64,000 bases of DNA from G965276675 sp965276675 (GCA_965276675.1 OZ255624.1:620001-684000); one strand, 5' to 3'; positions 37,991-47,507 are shown, numbered from the stretch's first letter. Made by a program: numbers and translations. Notes: generated from the sequence alone by a model not told the origin.

Positions 37991-38240
37991 CGCGAGGATA
38001 CGGTAGGCCGAACCAAGTCTATGGTCCGGCCTACCGAACGGTTAATCTAGGCGTGCAAAAGAATGTGCATCTTCTCGAGTCCGCAATTCTGGAATTGCAT
38101 GGCGACGCCTCCAACGTGCTGAACACACCTAACTTCTCGAACCCCAGAAATAGTTTGGGCAACGCCGGAACCTTTGGTCAGATCACGGGATATATGAAGA
38201 GCTTTGCCAAATTCAACTGGCAGCCCGCCTGGTGTTCTAA
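37991..38240 (+). pseudogene. 3' end of a TonB-dependent receptor gene
   Basis: In a different frame from the GH13 start, the sequence reads NQVYGPAYRTVNLGVQKN, then HGDASNVLNTPNFSNPRN and GTFGQITG, a typical C-terminal barrel of Oar-like receptors. After a further frameshift near 38205 it ends IQLAARLVF and TAA at 38238-38240, the usual terminal strand with a final Phe. No promoter or start codon belongs to it. The fragment is the downstream partner of a deletion that also removed the amylase body. Confidence 0.7.
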
Positions 38241-38785
38241 ATACAACAATCGCAAATGGGAAGCGGAGTAACCTAAACTTGAGGCTTCCCGTCCACATTA
38301 CAAAAAGCCAGCTTAAGTAACGCAAGTGGCGCCGCTTATCCCGGTTTTGCAGTGTCTTCTCTCTGGCTTGTGAAAGCATCCTGAGACCACCAAGCCCAGG
38401 CCTGGCCGCGTAAGCGCGCCGTGGCTGGACCCATGGGGACGAAGTTACGAAAGGTAAAGATAAGGATGCGAACAATGCGTTGGCGCAACCTCCTGAAAGT
38501 GACCGCAGCTGTCGTAGAGAAGATGCAAGACAAGAAAGAAAATAGCACGGCCTGCTGCCGCGCGCGACGTTTGCTTGACCAAAGAGACATACAGAAGAAA
38601 GGAGATGGTTGGGCTTAAATGAGTTCTTAGACCTCGATGAACGATACAACACTCCGGCTGATCCACCGCCTAGGAACATAGTTAGCGGACACATAACGCA
38701 TTTCGGCCCAGAGACGATCGACGTGTACGGCTGCGAATCCGCAGTAGAGGTATTAATGCGTTTCGCAAGTACGCTACGTTCTCGA
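38241..38785. other. Non-coding stretch after the deletion scar
   Basis: About 545 nt with no gene I can support on either strand. Short open frames here have no family features or ribosome binding sites. It may be leftover sequence from the rearrangement. Confidence 0.35.
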
Positions 38786-39430
38786 TCAAGTTCTATTCTG
38801 AATTCTTCGGAATTGGCTTTTCAACTCCTCGACTTCGCTCCTGAGGCTTGCCACCTCTTTTTCAAGTCGCGCGATGCGTTCCTCGCTGGGCAATGCCTCT
38901 GGCGCATTCTCCGCCTGCGACGCCTCAGAGATGCGGGCCTCCGGTGCAAGTAGCTGGATGTAGCGCGCCTCCTTGGTTCCCGGCTGTCGCGGGAGCACCT
39001 TTACCAGGGGCGGATCGCGTTGCATCAGGCGCTGCAGTGCTGTTTGCACATCGGATAATTCGTCAAACCGGTGCAGCCGTTCGGTGCGTCCGCGCAGTTC
39101 GCCCGGGGTCTGCGGTCCACGTAACAGTAGAAGGCACATAATCGCATTTTCGGCACGACCGAAGTTGAAGGTCTCCTGCACCCGGTGCTCGTACTTTGCG
39201 ACCCGTCCCTCACCGCCCACACGAGATGCCAGTCCCTTATCTTGCAGCCCGTGCAGTGCTTGGCGGATCTCGTCTTCGTCCAGGCTGGTTACCGGATCGC
39301 GATTGGAGCGCTGGTTGGCCGCATTCAACAGCGCATTCACGGACATTGGATAATAGTCCGGTGTGGTGACTTCCTTTTCTATCAGCGAACCCAAAACTCT
39401 TGCTTCAGGCGCAGTTAACGACAGCTCCAT
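38786..39430 (-). CDS. YceH-family protein (DUF480)
   Basis: 214 aa from the ATG at 39430, with GAGAGGAA directly upstream; ten more upstream residues in the frame are not conserved. Tandem winged-helix protein: LTAPEARVLGSLIEKEVTTPDYYPMS is the family hallmark, followed by LNAANQRSNRDPV and RGPQTPGELRGRTERL. A coiled-coil C-terminus follows (ERIARLEKEVASLRSEVEELKSQF). Function is not established, though a nucleic-acid-binding role is assumed from the fold. The gene is followed on the same strand by nothing close; PpiC lies 54 nt upstream. Confidence 0.9.
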   Translation of the reverse strand: MELSLTAPEARVLGSLIEKEVTTPDYYPMSVNALLNAANQRSNRDPVTSLDEDEIRQALHGLQDKGLASRVGGEGRVAKYEHRVQETFNFGRAENAIMCLLLLRGPQTPGELRGRTERLHRFDELSDVQTALQRLMQRDPPLVKVLPRQPGTKEARYIQLLAPEARISEASQAENAPEALPSEERIARLEKEVASLRSEVEELKSQFRRIQNRT

Positions 39431-39484
39431 ACTTCCTCTCCGATCCATAGCTAGACTCACAGCAGCAGCTACATCGTACGGAGG

Positions 39485-40606
39485 TTACTGTGCTCCGCTC
39501 TTGAAGACCTCTTCGGCGAAGTAATTCTGAATGCGGGCCTGATCACGCAGTACTTCGTAGTATGCGTTGCGGAGTAACTGAGCCCTTCCATCGCGGAGTT
39601 GCTGCCGGATCGCCTGCTGCACCCGGGGATCGTTCAGTTCGCGCTGGCCTGCTGCTTCCTTTGAGAGGAGACGGTAGATGGCGTAACCCATCACCTTCTT
39701 CGAGCCCTGCTCATAGAACGGCAGCACGTCTGTCACTTGCCCTGGTTTGAGCTTGGTCACGCTTGTGTAGACGCTGGGGTCTGCATGAAGCTGGCTCTCG
39801 GAGATAAAGCCCATGTCACCACCGTTGCTCGCCGTCGCTGGCTGCTCGGAAAGATTCGCCGCCAGCGCACCGAAGTCTTCACCACTCTCCAGCCGATTGT
39901 GCAGCGCGGCGATCTTCTTCTTGGCCTCATCGTCGTTGCTGGCTTTGTTGTTCTGCAGATTGCTGGGCTGCTGCGATGGGGCGGACGTGACGATGATCTG
40001 GGCGAGGTGGTACTGCGGCTCGATCAGGTTGAACTCGGCTTTGTTCCGGTTGTAGTAACTGGAAATATCTGCATCCGTGATGTTGATCTTGGAGTTAATC
40101 TCCTTGTTCATCAGCTTTTCGCTGGTGAGCGAGCGCCGGATCTGCCGCTTGAGATCGTCCAGCGTCATACTCTTCGCTTTCAGACGAGCGTCAAACTCTT
40201 CCTGGGTGAAAGGCGCTTTCAACTCAGCAACCTTGCCGTCGACCTCCTCATTTGTCGCGACCAGGTTCAGCTTGGCCGCACGCTCCTGGAGGATCTCATC
40301 GTCGATGAGCTGCCGGAGAATGTCCAGCCGGCCGATCTGCGCTTGCACCGGCGTGGGATCGTGCTGGTTATCGCCAAGATTGCCGCGGTAGTAGGTCTCC
40401 AACTCAGCCCGGTGAATGGGGTGACCGTTGACGGTGGCCGCGACATCCGGCTGGTGCGGGCGATTGCATCCAGCAGCGCCGAAGACGAACATCAGCGCCA
40501 GGGCATTCCAGCCTGCGAGGCTGAGGACGGATAGTCGGCGAAGCGCACCGGCATAGCAGCCAAGGGACACCGGTAGACGGTGAAAAGCATCAGAGACCTG
40601 AAACAC
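39485..40606 (-). CDS. PpiC/SurA-type peptidyl-prolyl isomerase lipoprotein
   Basis: Periplasmic folding factor. Start chosen is the GTG at 40606, with AAGGAG 5 nt upstream; the frame stays open further but would run into the DsbA-like gene. The signal segment ends in a lipobox (LMFVFGAAGC), so it is anchored to a membrane. A SurA-like N-terminal chaperone domain (VNGHPIHRAELETYY onward) is followed by a PpiC rotamase domain (about 215-330, FGALAANLSEQPATASNGGDMGFIS). Length 373 aa. It follows a DsbA-like lipoprotein and precedes YceH; LptD is close by. It probably helps outer-membrane proteins such as LptD or the receptors to fold. Confidence 0.88.
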   Translation of the reverse strand: MFQVSDAFHRLPVSLGCYAGALRRLSVLSLAGWNALALMFVFGAAGCNRPHQPDVAATVNGHPIHRAELETYYRGNLGDNQHDPTPVQAQIGRLDILRQLIDDEILQERAAKLNLVATNEEVDGKVAELKAPFTQEEFDARLKAKSMTLDDLKRQIRRSLTSEKLMNKEINSKINITDADISSYYNRNKAEFNLIEPQYHLAQIIVTSAPSQQPSNLQNNKASNDDEAKKKIAALHNRLESGEDFGALAANLSEQPATASNGGDMGFISESQLHADPSVYTSVTKLKPGQVTDVLPFYEQGSKKVMGYAIYRLLSKEAAGQRELNDPRVQQAIRQQLRDGRAQLLRNAYYEVLRDQARIQNYFAEEVFKSGAQ

Positions 40607-40752
40607 TCCCACTCCTTGAGGAATCCAGACGGGACATCCTCGCTCCCTCCGCCTTGACGGAGCGAGCATATTAAGAATCTGGTCCTGGCTCAAAGAAACG
40701 ATTGCTACTGCGCTTGAGCCTCTGCGGGCTCCGAAGCCTACAACTAAGGTGT

Positions 40753-41724
40753 TTACGACTTTGGAGTTGTGGCTGGATGTGTCGTGCCCGGTGCTGCTAC
40801 CCCTGTGCCGCTTGCTCCGGAGGGCTGCGAGCGCTGTGGCGGCTGAACGCCGTCCGCCTTCAGTGCGCGGTCGATCGCATCCCATAACTCATCAATCGGT
40901 CGAGCGCCTCCAGCAATTCGTTCACCGTTGACGAAGACCTGCGGTGTCCCTTCAATGCCAAGTGCCTCGGCCTCATGCATGGACGGGCGAACCGGCGCCG
41001 GGTCCTGCTTCTGTATGCAGGCGTTCAGCTTGTCCATGCTCAGGTGGGCTTTCGTGCCTTGCTCCCGGGCAGCAGTGTCCAAGGCGAGGAAACTCTTAGC
41101 CGGATCGGGAGCGCTGCCGCTAATCTCCTCACCGTGCGAATGCAGGTAATCGACATAATCCCAATAAGCGGTGTCGTTCTGCGCTGCCAGACAGTTTGCG
41201 TTGACCGCGGCATGCATCGCCCAGGGGTGAATCTCCACCAGCGGGTAGTCCTTGTAGATGACGCGAACGAGGCCTTTGTAGTGGTCCAGCGTCGTCGGAA
41301 AAAGCTCTTCGTGCATGCGGGCGCAGTACGGGCATTCGAGGTCGTCGAAGTTGACGATCGTAACCTTGGCGCCCGGAGTGCCGCGCACCGGGCGCTTGTC
41401 GGTTGAGACTGTGTCCTGCGGATCTTTGCTGATGTCGAACTTCTCCAGCCGCGCAAAGGTATTGCCATCGCTTGAGATCAGGAACGGCACCGTCGTCTGC
41501 TTGCCACTGTGCGAAAAGGTGACCGGCAGGTTGTCATATCCGGGGACATCGCTCTTTGTCCGGGTCCCCAGGATGACTTCGTAGTTCGACGGCACATTGA
41601 ACTGTGAGCGGACGAGCACCTCGATCCGGCGATTCACGGACGAGCTGGGAGGGTTCTGCGCGCTGCAGCCGCTTGCCGCGAATGCGAAAAGGGCGCAGCA
41701 GGCAAGCATTCGATTCTGAAACAA
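40753..41724 (-). CDS. DsbA-family thioredoxin-like lipoprotein
   Basis: 323-aa extracytoplasmic thiol oxidoreductase. Lipobox in LFAFAASGC (Cys at about 20). A domain of about 80 residues precedes the thioredoxin fold; the active site is CPYC in DDLECPYCARMH (about 130). The cis-Pro region is EGTPQVFVNGERI. The insert with a helical DsbA domain has the pattern SMDKLNACIQ. The C-terminus is a Pro/Ser/Thr-rich tail. The PpiC lipoprotein starts 146 nt downstream on the same strand, so disulfide formation and proline isomerisation of envelope proteins are probably linked. Confidence 0.9.
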   Translation of the reverse strand: MFQNRMLACCALFAFAASGCSAQNPPSSSVNRRIEVLVRSQFNVPSNYEVILGTRTKSDVPGYDNLPVTFSHSGKQTTVPFLISSDGNTFARLEKFDISKDPQDTVSTDKRPVRGTPGAKVTIVNFDDLECPYCARMHEELFPTTLDHYKGLVRVIYKDYPLVEIHPWAMHAAVNANCLAAQNDTAYWDYVDYLHSHGEEISGSAPDPAKSFLALDTAAREQGTKAHLSMDKLNACIQKQDPAPVRPSMHEAEALGIEGTPQVFVNGERIAGGARPIDELWDAIDRALKADGVQPPQRSQPSGASGTGVAAPGTTHPATTPKS

Positions 41725-42102
41725 GACAGCCGCCTTTCGGAACGGATAGGACTAACTATTATCGCAGGGCTGGGCCATTCAGGGGGGAACTGCGGGAATT
41801 CTCTACTCCGCAAGCGCCGAAGCGCATCTCGATGCTTCTGCATAATAGGTTCGGCTATTTCCATCTTCTTCGCGAACTCTGGCTGATCGACCGTAAGCTG
41901 GAATCGTCTGACGTCGCTGTAAGAAGCAGAGTATCGCTCCTTCCACTGCCAACCTCTCCAGCACCTCGCGCAGCAATTTGATCCCATAGAGCTGCCGTGC
42001 ACTGTTACTTCACTTGTATCGCTATCGTACCTTTCCAGGTCAGGCCCCATGTATTCAGCCCGAGCCTCATGAAGCTCAATCTCAGATCTCTAATTCAAAG
42101 AT
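41725..42102. other. Intergenic region with a possible remnant
   Basis: 378 nt without an intact gene. On the minus strand near 41800-41920 the frame reads FQLTVDQPEFAKKMEIAEPIMQ, which looks protein-like (it resembles the end of small antitoxin-type proteins) but is not preceded by a supported start. Probably decayed. Confidence 0.25.
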
Positions 42103-44697
42103 TCAGTAAATTAGCTGCGAGCGATTTATATTCCCTGCCGTCCCGACGCCGCCCAGGGTGAAGTTGAAGCTCTCGTAGTTCTCGTTGCGCACCGGGCCCA
42201 ATGCGAGCCGCCGGTACTCCAAGGTAAGCCCGCAGCAGTTCCAGTTGTAGGAGGTCTGGAAGCCGCCATACTGCAACTCATTGTTGTTCAGGTCGTAGCC
42301 GGTATTCAAGCCAGCACTTAAGCCCGGCTTGGTGCCATAGCCGTAGCCCAGCAGCAACCGCAGCTGGTTGTAGTTCGTGATCTGCGAAGCCGGATCGGTG
42401 TTGAAGACCGCGTTCAACTCATCCAGACGCGAGTGGCTCACTGACCCGAAATAGCCATCGTGGCGGAAGTCGACGTACTCATTGCTGCCATTGATCCGTC
42501 CTGCCTTTGGGTCGTAGTCCACATCCCACCCCAAGTCAATCTGCTGGTCAGTGTGCAAGGCCAGACGCGAGATGATCGGCGTGTAGTCACGCGGGCCGGT
42601 CAGAAAGGAGATGCCGGTGAAGTCGAGCGAGGACGCGATGACGTTGCGCCGGTCCCGGACTACGGCGCGGCCGAAGCGCGGCTCGAAGAAGTGCTTCTGC
42701 GCCACCTCCCAGCTCACAGAATCGCTGGTCTCTCCACTGCTGCACTCGCGATAGTTGAGCGGTAGATAGACGCGTCCTGTGATGGCTTCCGGCACCTCGG
42801 GATTGGTACAGGGCTGCGCCTGCAGCCGACGAAAAAAGAGCCGCTGGGTGAGCGAGTACTCGATCTCATTTGTATCTGTAACAGTATCAATTGGATCAAA
42901 GCGCAGAATGTTGCGAAAATTATTGATTCCCGCGACGTAACTGTAGCGGATCTCGGGCTCGATGGTGTGCCGAAAGCTCCGGTTAAAACGATCGGCCATC
43001 CAGCCCGACGCGAAGTCGCGTTCGAGCACGGGCGGGCGCAGCTCCATAGCCGCCTCCAGATCCTTGCGATTTGCGCTCGCCGCGCGGTAGATGGGGACCA
43101 GCGAGTTTTCACCGGGAGGGATCTCAAATCGATCCGCCTCGCTCTTGGAGTAGAAGGTATCGCGCAGCCCCACCTCGGGGCGAAAGTACCAGCCCGCAAC
43201 ATGGAGCGGCGCCGACACTTGCGGGTGAACGTCAAAGCGGCCAACCTCCTGCGCGGTCCGGAAGAAGGGCTCGTGGCGATTCAGGCCAGCAAAGGAGCCG
43301 CTGACATCCCATACCAGCGGCGTCTGTTTCAGGGCGTGTTCAGTGGTGTCGAGCTGGAGCGTCGGCAGGTGCCCGATCACGATATTTGTCGTAGGTTGGG
43401 CGATACTCACATAGCTGGCATAGCGGTTGAAGTTCAGGCTGGTGGAGTAGCCGTTGCGGTTGTCAGTGACGAAGATGTTCGAGTTCACCTGCGACGCGAC
43501 AGCCTGGGCAAAGCTCTCGGCAAAGGCTTCTCGGTAGACAAAGGAGCTGAGGTACTCGGCGTTCGCAACGATGCGGGTACGGTCACCCAGCGCGTAGCGG
43601 CCATTCAGCAAGAAGTCCTGCCCACCCTGATTCCTTCCACTCGCCGGTGCTGGCTGGTCCAGTGGCACACCACGGTCGAACAGGGCGGTAAAGCGCAGAT
43701 CAGCGAAGTTCTCACCCATACCCCGGTAGCGGAACTCACCGCTGGGCGCCCAGCCTCGCTTGGAATAGTAGTCGGTGCCGATGGTCAGGTCCATGCTGCG
43801 GTTGATTACCAGGTATATTTGCTCTCCGATCACCGTGCCCTTGATCGAGGAGTTGGAGTAGACCGGGATCAGAAAGCCGGATTGCCGCCCCGTGTCCGTC
43901 ACCGGGTGCGTGACGTACGGCAGGTAAAGAATGGGGACGCCCATCAGCCGGAAGAGCGCATTCCTGGCGTTAGCCTGCCCGCCGTCCACGTTGATCTGCC
44001 CGGCGGAGAGCCGCCAGTCGGGATTGGGCAGGCGGCAGGAGGTCATGGTGCCGTCGATGACCTTATACCGTTGCGGTCCGGACTTGATCACCACCCGCCC
44101 GGTAAAGATGAACGGGTTAATGCCGGTGTAGACCACGGCTCTCCGGCTGGAGTTCATGCGTACGCCTACCGTGCCGGTCACATTGTAGAAGCGGGCGGTG
44201 TCCAGGTCGAGATTCACCGTGCCGTGGTCAGCCTGGATCAGCTCGTCATCCGGGCCGCCTTCCACCTGCAGGTGGCCTGTAGCCTCGATCTCCCCAGTCG
44301 CGCGGTTGTAGTTGGCCTTGTCCGCCCGCACGATGTAGTTGCGGTAGTGGATGGTGACCTCGCCCAGCAGCATGTAGACCTCGCCGGTCTTTTGTTGTTG
44401 CTGGGCCTCAATGCGGACGGCCGTCCCGGGGAGTGGAACGGGCACTGGCTCTGCTCGGGGAATGAGCGCATCGGGAGCGTCCGGCAATGGCTCCGTCGAC
44501 TCGGTTGCTGCTAGGGGAGGCTGTTTTGGGAGCGCAGTCGCCGGAGAGTTATTAGCTGCAGCTTGCGCCTCGCGTACCGGAGTGGGTTCGGGAACCCCAG
44601 TCGATAACGCCCGCAAGCGCGGCTGCGGATGACACAGCAACACCAGCGTGATACATACAAAACTACGGAGATTTATCAGCACAGACGAACTCAGCAT
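42103..44697 (-). CDS. lptD: LPS-assembly outer-membrane protein
   Basis: 864-aa LptD (OstA/Imp), the outer-membrane channel that inserts lipopolysaccharide in the outer leaflet with LptE. After a signal segment (SFVCITLVLLCHP) there is a Pro/Ala-rich linker to about residue 95, then the OstA periplasmic jelly-roll (VYMLLGEVTIHYRNYIVRADKANY, then ATGHLQVEG), and a beta-barrel from about 230 containing LRYLPYVTHP-like conserved YLPYVTHPV. The C-terminus ends in a Tyr-rich strand. It is divergent from the RDD gene and near PpiC/DsbA genes. Cys pairs (around 640-660, PCTNPEV and YRECSSG) may be the disulfides LptD needs. Confidence 0.93.
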   Translation of the reverse strand: MLSSSVLINLRSFVCITLVLLCHPQPRLRALSTGVPEPTPVREAQAAANNSPATALPKQPPLAATESTEPLPDAPDALIPRAEPVPVPLPGTAVRIEAQQQQKTGEVYMLLGEVTIHYRNYIVRADKANYNRATGEIEATGHLQVEGGPDDELIQADHGTVNLDLDTARFYNVTGTVGVRMNSSRRAVVYTGINPFIFTGRVVIKSGPQRYKVIDGTMTSCRLPNPDWRLSAGQINVDGGQANARNALFRLMGVPILYLPYVTHPVTDTGRQSGFLIPVYSNSSIKGTVIGEQIYLVINRSMDLTIGTDYYSKRGWAPSGEFRYRGMGENFADLRFTALFDRGVPLDQPAPASGRNQGGQDFLLNGRYALGDRTRIVANAEYLSSFVYREAFAESFAQAVASQVNSNIFVTDNRNGYSTSLNFNRYASYVSIAQPTTNIVIGHLPTLQLDTTEHALKQTPLVWDVSGSFAGLNRHEPFFRTAQEVGRFDVHPQVSAPLHVAGWYFRPEVGLRDTFYSKSEADRFEIPPGENSLVPIYRAASANRKDLEAAMELRPPVLERDFASGWMADRFNRSFRHTIEPEIRYSYVAGINNFRNILRFDPIDTVTDTNEIEYSLTQRLFFRRLQAQPCTNPEVPEAITGRVYLPLNYRECSSGETSDSVSWEVAQKHFFEPRFGRAVVRDRRNVIASSLDFTGISFLTGPRDYTPIISRLALHTDQQIDLGWDVDYDPKAGRINGSNEYVDFRHDGYFGSVSHSRLDELNAVFNTDPASQITNYNQLRLLLGYGYGTKPGLSAGLNTGYDLNNNELQYGGFQTSYNWNCCGLTLEYRRLALGPVRNENYESFNFTLGGVGTAGNINRSQLIY

Positions 44698-44817
44698 AAC
44701 AAAGGCCGCGGGTGCCGGAGACCGGAAGGGCTGGCGTTCCCCGGCCCGCTGCTTGGTGTTGGCATCGAGTGCTGGATGAGTGGACCGTAGTGGATTCGCT
44801 GAAACGAGGTTGCGCGC

Positions 44818-46233
44818 GTGAGCACTGTTGCACCCGGACTTACACCCGGATTAGATCTGAACCTAGCCGCTGACGGCCTGCCGGGGGGGACCCCTGCCTG
44901 GAAGCTGGAGCTGAATCAAAAACTGGCTGCCGCGCGCGCGCGCCGGGCCGGCAAGGGCGACCTCTCGACCCAGGTCCTATCGAGCCAGAAGCAGAGCGGC
45001 CTCGGAACGGCCAATCAGGGTGGCGCCCGTGCCTCTTCAGTGGCGGCTGCCGTGGCTGCTCGCTATGCGAAAGAACCTTCGTACCGCGAGATGCTGGCGC
45101 GCGAGACCGAAGCAGCATTGCAAGCGGCAGAGCAGGCGGCGCAACAGGCTCTGGCCGCTACCCAGGCAATCCGCGCCCGGCTGGAAGCCGCACAACTTGC
45201 CGAGGCCGCCGCTCAGCGAGAGGCTGAGCAGCAGTCTGCAGCCCTCAAGGCCGAGCCGGAGCCGCTTGTGGTCCGATTGGAGCTCGACGAGCGAACCCAG
45301 CGGCGAATGGACGCTATGGAGTCTCGCCAGTCCACTCGCGCGCAAACCGCGCCTGCGCCAGCAGTCTTCATTCCGTCCGTCCCCGTGCTACGTGATCCGA
45401 TCGAGGAGGTATTGATCGCTCCGGTAACCCCACTTCCGGCAAACCTGATTGAGTTTCCGCGCGAGCTCATCGCGCTGCGCAAGGCTCGTCCGCGGCTGGC
45501 GGAGGGACCGCTTCGCGAAGTTCAAGATGCGCCAGAGGGAGACCGCTCGCAGCTCCGCATCTTTGAGGTAGGAGACGAGGTCGCTAGCAGCAAATCGTTT
45601 TCAGGCGACGATGGCCTTGCGAGGGAGGCATCCGCATTCGACAATGGTGACGAGGGGACGACGTGGGAGCCGGAGCCCGAAGCACCGGCTTATCAGCCGC
45701 CCACGTACCCCCATTCCGCGCATACGCCGCCAGCATCGCCTGAGTGGTCTTCTATTCGCCTGGACGCCCAGGTAACGGAGCGGGAGCGCCGCAACGTGCA
45801 TCAGAGTGCCTTGGAAATGCCGCTTAAAACAGCCTCGGTCGAAGACCGCACCATGGCCGCCCTGGTCGACGGGGCGTTGGTCGTTGCCGCATTCATGCTC
45901 TTCGTTCTGGTCTTCTGTGCCTGTACGGCGCACCCGCCGACGGGCAAGGGCGCGATCGCCGGTGCAGCCCTGGTCTTTGTGGCACTCGCGGTCGTCTACC
46001 AGTGGCTCTTTTTCACCTTCAGTGAGAGCACGCCCGGCATGCGCTACGCCCGCATCGCACTTTGCACTTTTGGCGACGACAACCCGACCCGCAAGGCCAT
46101 GCGCCGCCGCATCGGAGCGCTCCTGCTCTCCGTCTGCCCGCTGGGACTGGGACTGCTTTGGGCCTTCTTCGACGAAGACCGCCTCGGCTGGCACGACCGC
46201 ATCAGCGGCATGTACCAGCGCAGCTACCGCTAA
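44818..46233 (+). CDS. RDD-family membrane protein with long Ala/Glu-rich N-terminus
   Basis: 471-aa protein, GTG start at 44818 with GAGG about 9 nt upstream. The first 320 residues are low-complexity and probably cytoplasmic: an Ala/Arg/Gln-rich helix (ETEAALQAAEQAAQQALAATQAIRARLEAAQ, about 98-128 in parts) likely forms a coiled coil, then a Pro/Glu-rich linker. The last 130 residues are an RDD domain: the Arg and Asp-Asp motifs (EDRTMAALVDGALV), three membrane helices and DNPTRKAMRRR and DRLGWHDRISG. RDD proteins are membrane proteins of mixed or unknown function, including ion transport. It is divergent from lptD and followed by a strong terminator. Confidence 0.85.
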   Translation: MSTVAPGLTPGLDLNLAADGLPGGTPAWKLELNQKLAAARARRAGKGDLSTQVLSSQKQSGLGTANQGGARASSVAAAVAARYAKEPSYREMLARETEAALQAAEQAAQQALAATQAIRARLEAAQLAEAAAQREAEQQSAALKAEPEPLVVRLELDERTQRRMDAMESRQSTRAQTAPAPAVFIPSVPVLRDPIEEVLIAPVTPLPANLIEFPRELIALRKARPRLAEGPLREVQDAPEGDRSQLRIFEVGDEVASSKSFSGDDGLAREASAFDNGDEGTTWEPEPEAPAYQPPTYPHSAHTPPASPEWSSIRLDAQVTERERRNVHQSALEMPLKTASVEDRTMAALVDGALVVAAFMLFVLVFCACTAHPPTGKGAIAGAALVFVALAVVYQWLFFTFSESTPGMRYARIALCTFGDDNPTRKAMRRRIGALLLSVCPLGLGLLWAFFDEDRLGWHDRISGMYQRSYR

Positions 46234-46236
46234 ATT

Positions 46237-46265
46237 GGGGAGGGTACCCCCTCCCCCCTTGTTTT
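46237..46265 (+). terminator. Rho-independent terminator after the RDD gene
   Basis: GGGGAGGG (46237-46244) and CCCTCCCC (46249-46256) form an 8-bp GC stem with a 4-nt loop, followed by CCTTGTTTT. It starts 3 nt after the stop codon of the RDD gene. Confidence 0.75.
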
Positions 46266-46314
46266 CGGTAAAATCCTGCAACTATTGGACTTAGGCCTGG
46301 GTGGTCAAGCTAAA

Positions 46315-46338
46315 GGTAATTATCCCCTCAGAACAAGT
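46315..46338 (+). repeat. Left terminal inverted repeat of the IS1595 element
   Basis: Begins GGTAATTATCCC and ends AACAAGT. It matches the reverse complement of the right end at 21 of 24 positions. Confidence 0.75.
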
Positions 46339-46766
46339 TAAATAAACTTGGCCTTGTTCAAGGATGGTTTTGGTTCAGCTGTGATGAAGCCGACGAAAGG
46401 TCTTTCCCAATTCTTGACGGCTCGAAGAATCTTCGGTTTCGCTTTCACGATCCGGGGAACCCATAGTCTTGGGCCTTGATGGTTGTTGGTTTGACAAAAC
46501 AACGCTATGCGGGCGGCTCGGATTTCATTAGCCCATCTACGGGGCATGTCACTGTCTCCCGTTAAAAGCACCCAGCCGTGACGGCCAACTTCGGCGATCA
46601 CCTCCGGATCGAGAACATTCTGCCTTCTGGCAAAGTGTTCATCATGTGTAACGATGAGCAGCCCGGCTCTCCGCAGCTCTGCGGGAAGATAGTCGGCCCC
46701 AAGGTCTCGGTCTGTGAAAAAGACCGGATCAGGCGGCGAAGTATGTAATGGCCGCCTTGATTTCAC
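46338..46766 (-). CDS. PIN-like toxin (VapC45-type)
   Basis: 142-aa protein with a DUF5615/PIN-like fold: FFTDRDLGADYLPAELRRAGL, then VTHDEHF and VLLTGDSDMPRRW, giving the acidic residues (Asp in TDRD, HDE, TGDSD) expected of a PIN-like ribonuclease. The start is a GTG at 46766, inside the upstream antitoxin gene (38-nt overlap), so translation is coupled. No separate ribosome binding site is clear. It is the passenger toxin of an IS1595 element; its stop overlaps the left inverted repeat by one base. RNA cleavage is expected from the family, not shown. Confidence 0.75.
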   Translation of the reverse strand: MKSRRPLHTSPPDPVFFTDRDLGADYLPAELRRAGLLIVTHDEHFARRQNVLDPEVIAEVGRHGWVLLTGDSDMPRRWANEIRAARIALFCQTNNHQGPRLWVPRIVKAKPKILRAVKNWERPFVGFITAEPKPSLNKAKFI

Positions 46767-47469
46767 TTAGTCTTAGGTTGAAGTCGCGAGCAAGTTCCTT
46801 CTCTGTCTCGCCCTCTTTCTTCCGTCTCCATATCACTTCGGCATTGATACCGCTTCCGCGAATGGAAGGCTTGCCTGAAGCCACAAACGGGTAAATCGTT
46901 ATCACTTTACTTTGAGTCGGCTTCCCCGCCTTCATTGGATACAGTCTGGTCGGTAGTCCTGCCTCGTCTCGCTCGATACGGCTCAGATACTTCTTCAGTA
47001 TGGCCTTGAACGCATATTGGCCGTGCCTTGAGACGTTAAGCGGATGCTTCAGCCGAGATCCAGTGAGCTTTTGAACAAATATCTGCTGCCCCACAGTGTC
47101 AAAGATGCAATTCAGCAAGGGGCGCTGTTCGCCCTCTACCTCTCTGAGGTATTCAATCGCTCTTCGAACTCTAGAAACACTGATCCTTCTGTCTCTCGTC
47201 GCCGCCAATACTTGAGCTTCGATTAGGTTGAAAAACGACAAGAGATTTCTCTTGCGATCAGCAGGGATGATGATCGGAGGGGCTTTGCGTATGCCAAGGC
47301 GAGTTCGATACGAATACCCGGAAATCCATGAGCGAAGAGTTCTTTCGGGCACACCAATGTAGTCGGCCACATCCTCAATGCTGTAGCACGGGTACTCGCG
47401 CACGTCTTCTTGTGTTCGCTCTGCTTTTCTACGCGCCATTTCACGCCCATCTACCCGCGCAGCAGCCAT
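46729..47469 (-). CDS. DUF433 antitoxin with N-terminal helix-turn-helix (VapB45-type)
   Basis: 246-aa protein. The start ATG at 47469 has GGAGG 6 nt upstream; the frame is open a little further but has no site there. The N-terminal part has a MerR-like helix-turn-helix (YSIEDVADYIGVPERTLRSWISG, about 28-50). The C-terminal 60 residues are the DUF433 domain (FVASGKPSIRGSGINAEVIWRRKKEGETEKELARDF), typical of antitoxins paired with PIN-like toxins. It overlaps the toxin gene by 38 nt. It probably binds its own promoter and neutralises the toxin. Both lie within the IS1595 element. Confidence 0.78.
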   Translation of the reverse strand: MAAARVDGREMARRKAERTQEDVREYPCYSIEDVADYIGVPERTLRSWISGYSYRTRLGIRKAPPIIIPADRKRNLLSFFNLIEAQVLAATRDRRISVSRVRRAIEYLREVEGEQRPLLNCIFDTVGQQIFVQKLTGSRLKHPLNVSRHGQYAFKAILKKYLSRIERDEAGLPTRLYPMKAGKPTQSKVITIYPFVASGKPSIRGSGINAEVIWRRKKEGETEKELARDFNLRLSEIKAAITYFAA

Positions 47470-47507
47470 AGCCGCCCTCCGTGATAGCATTTCTGGGAGG
47501 AGAGGCT

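Noticed and set aside
38421..38618. Open frames in the 38.2-38.8 kb gap
   Set aside because: No family motifs, no convincing ribosome binding sites, unusual composition.
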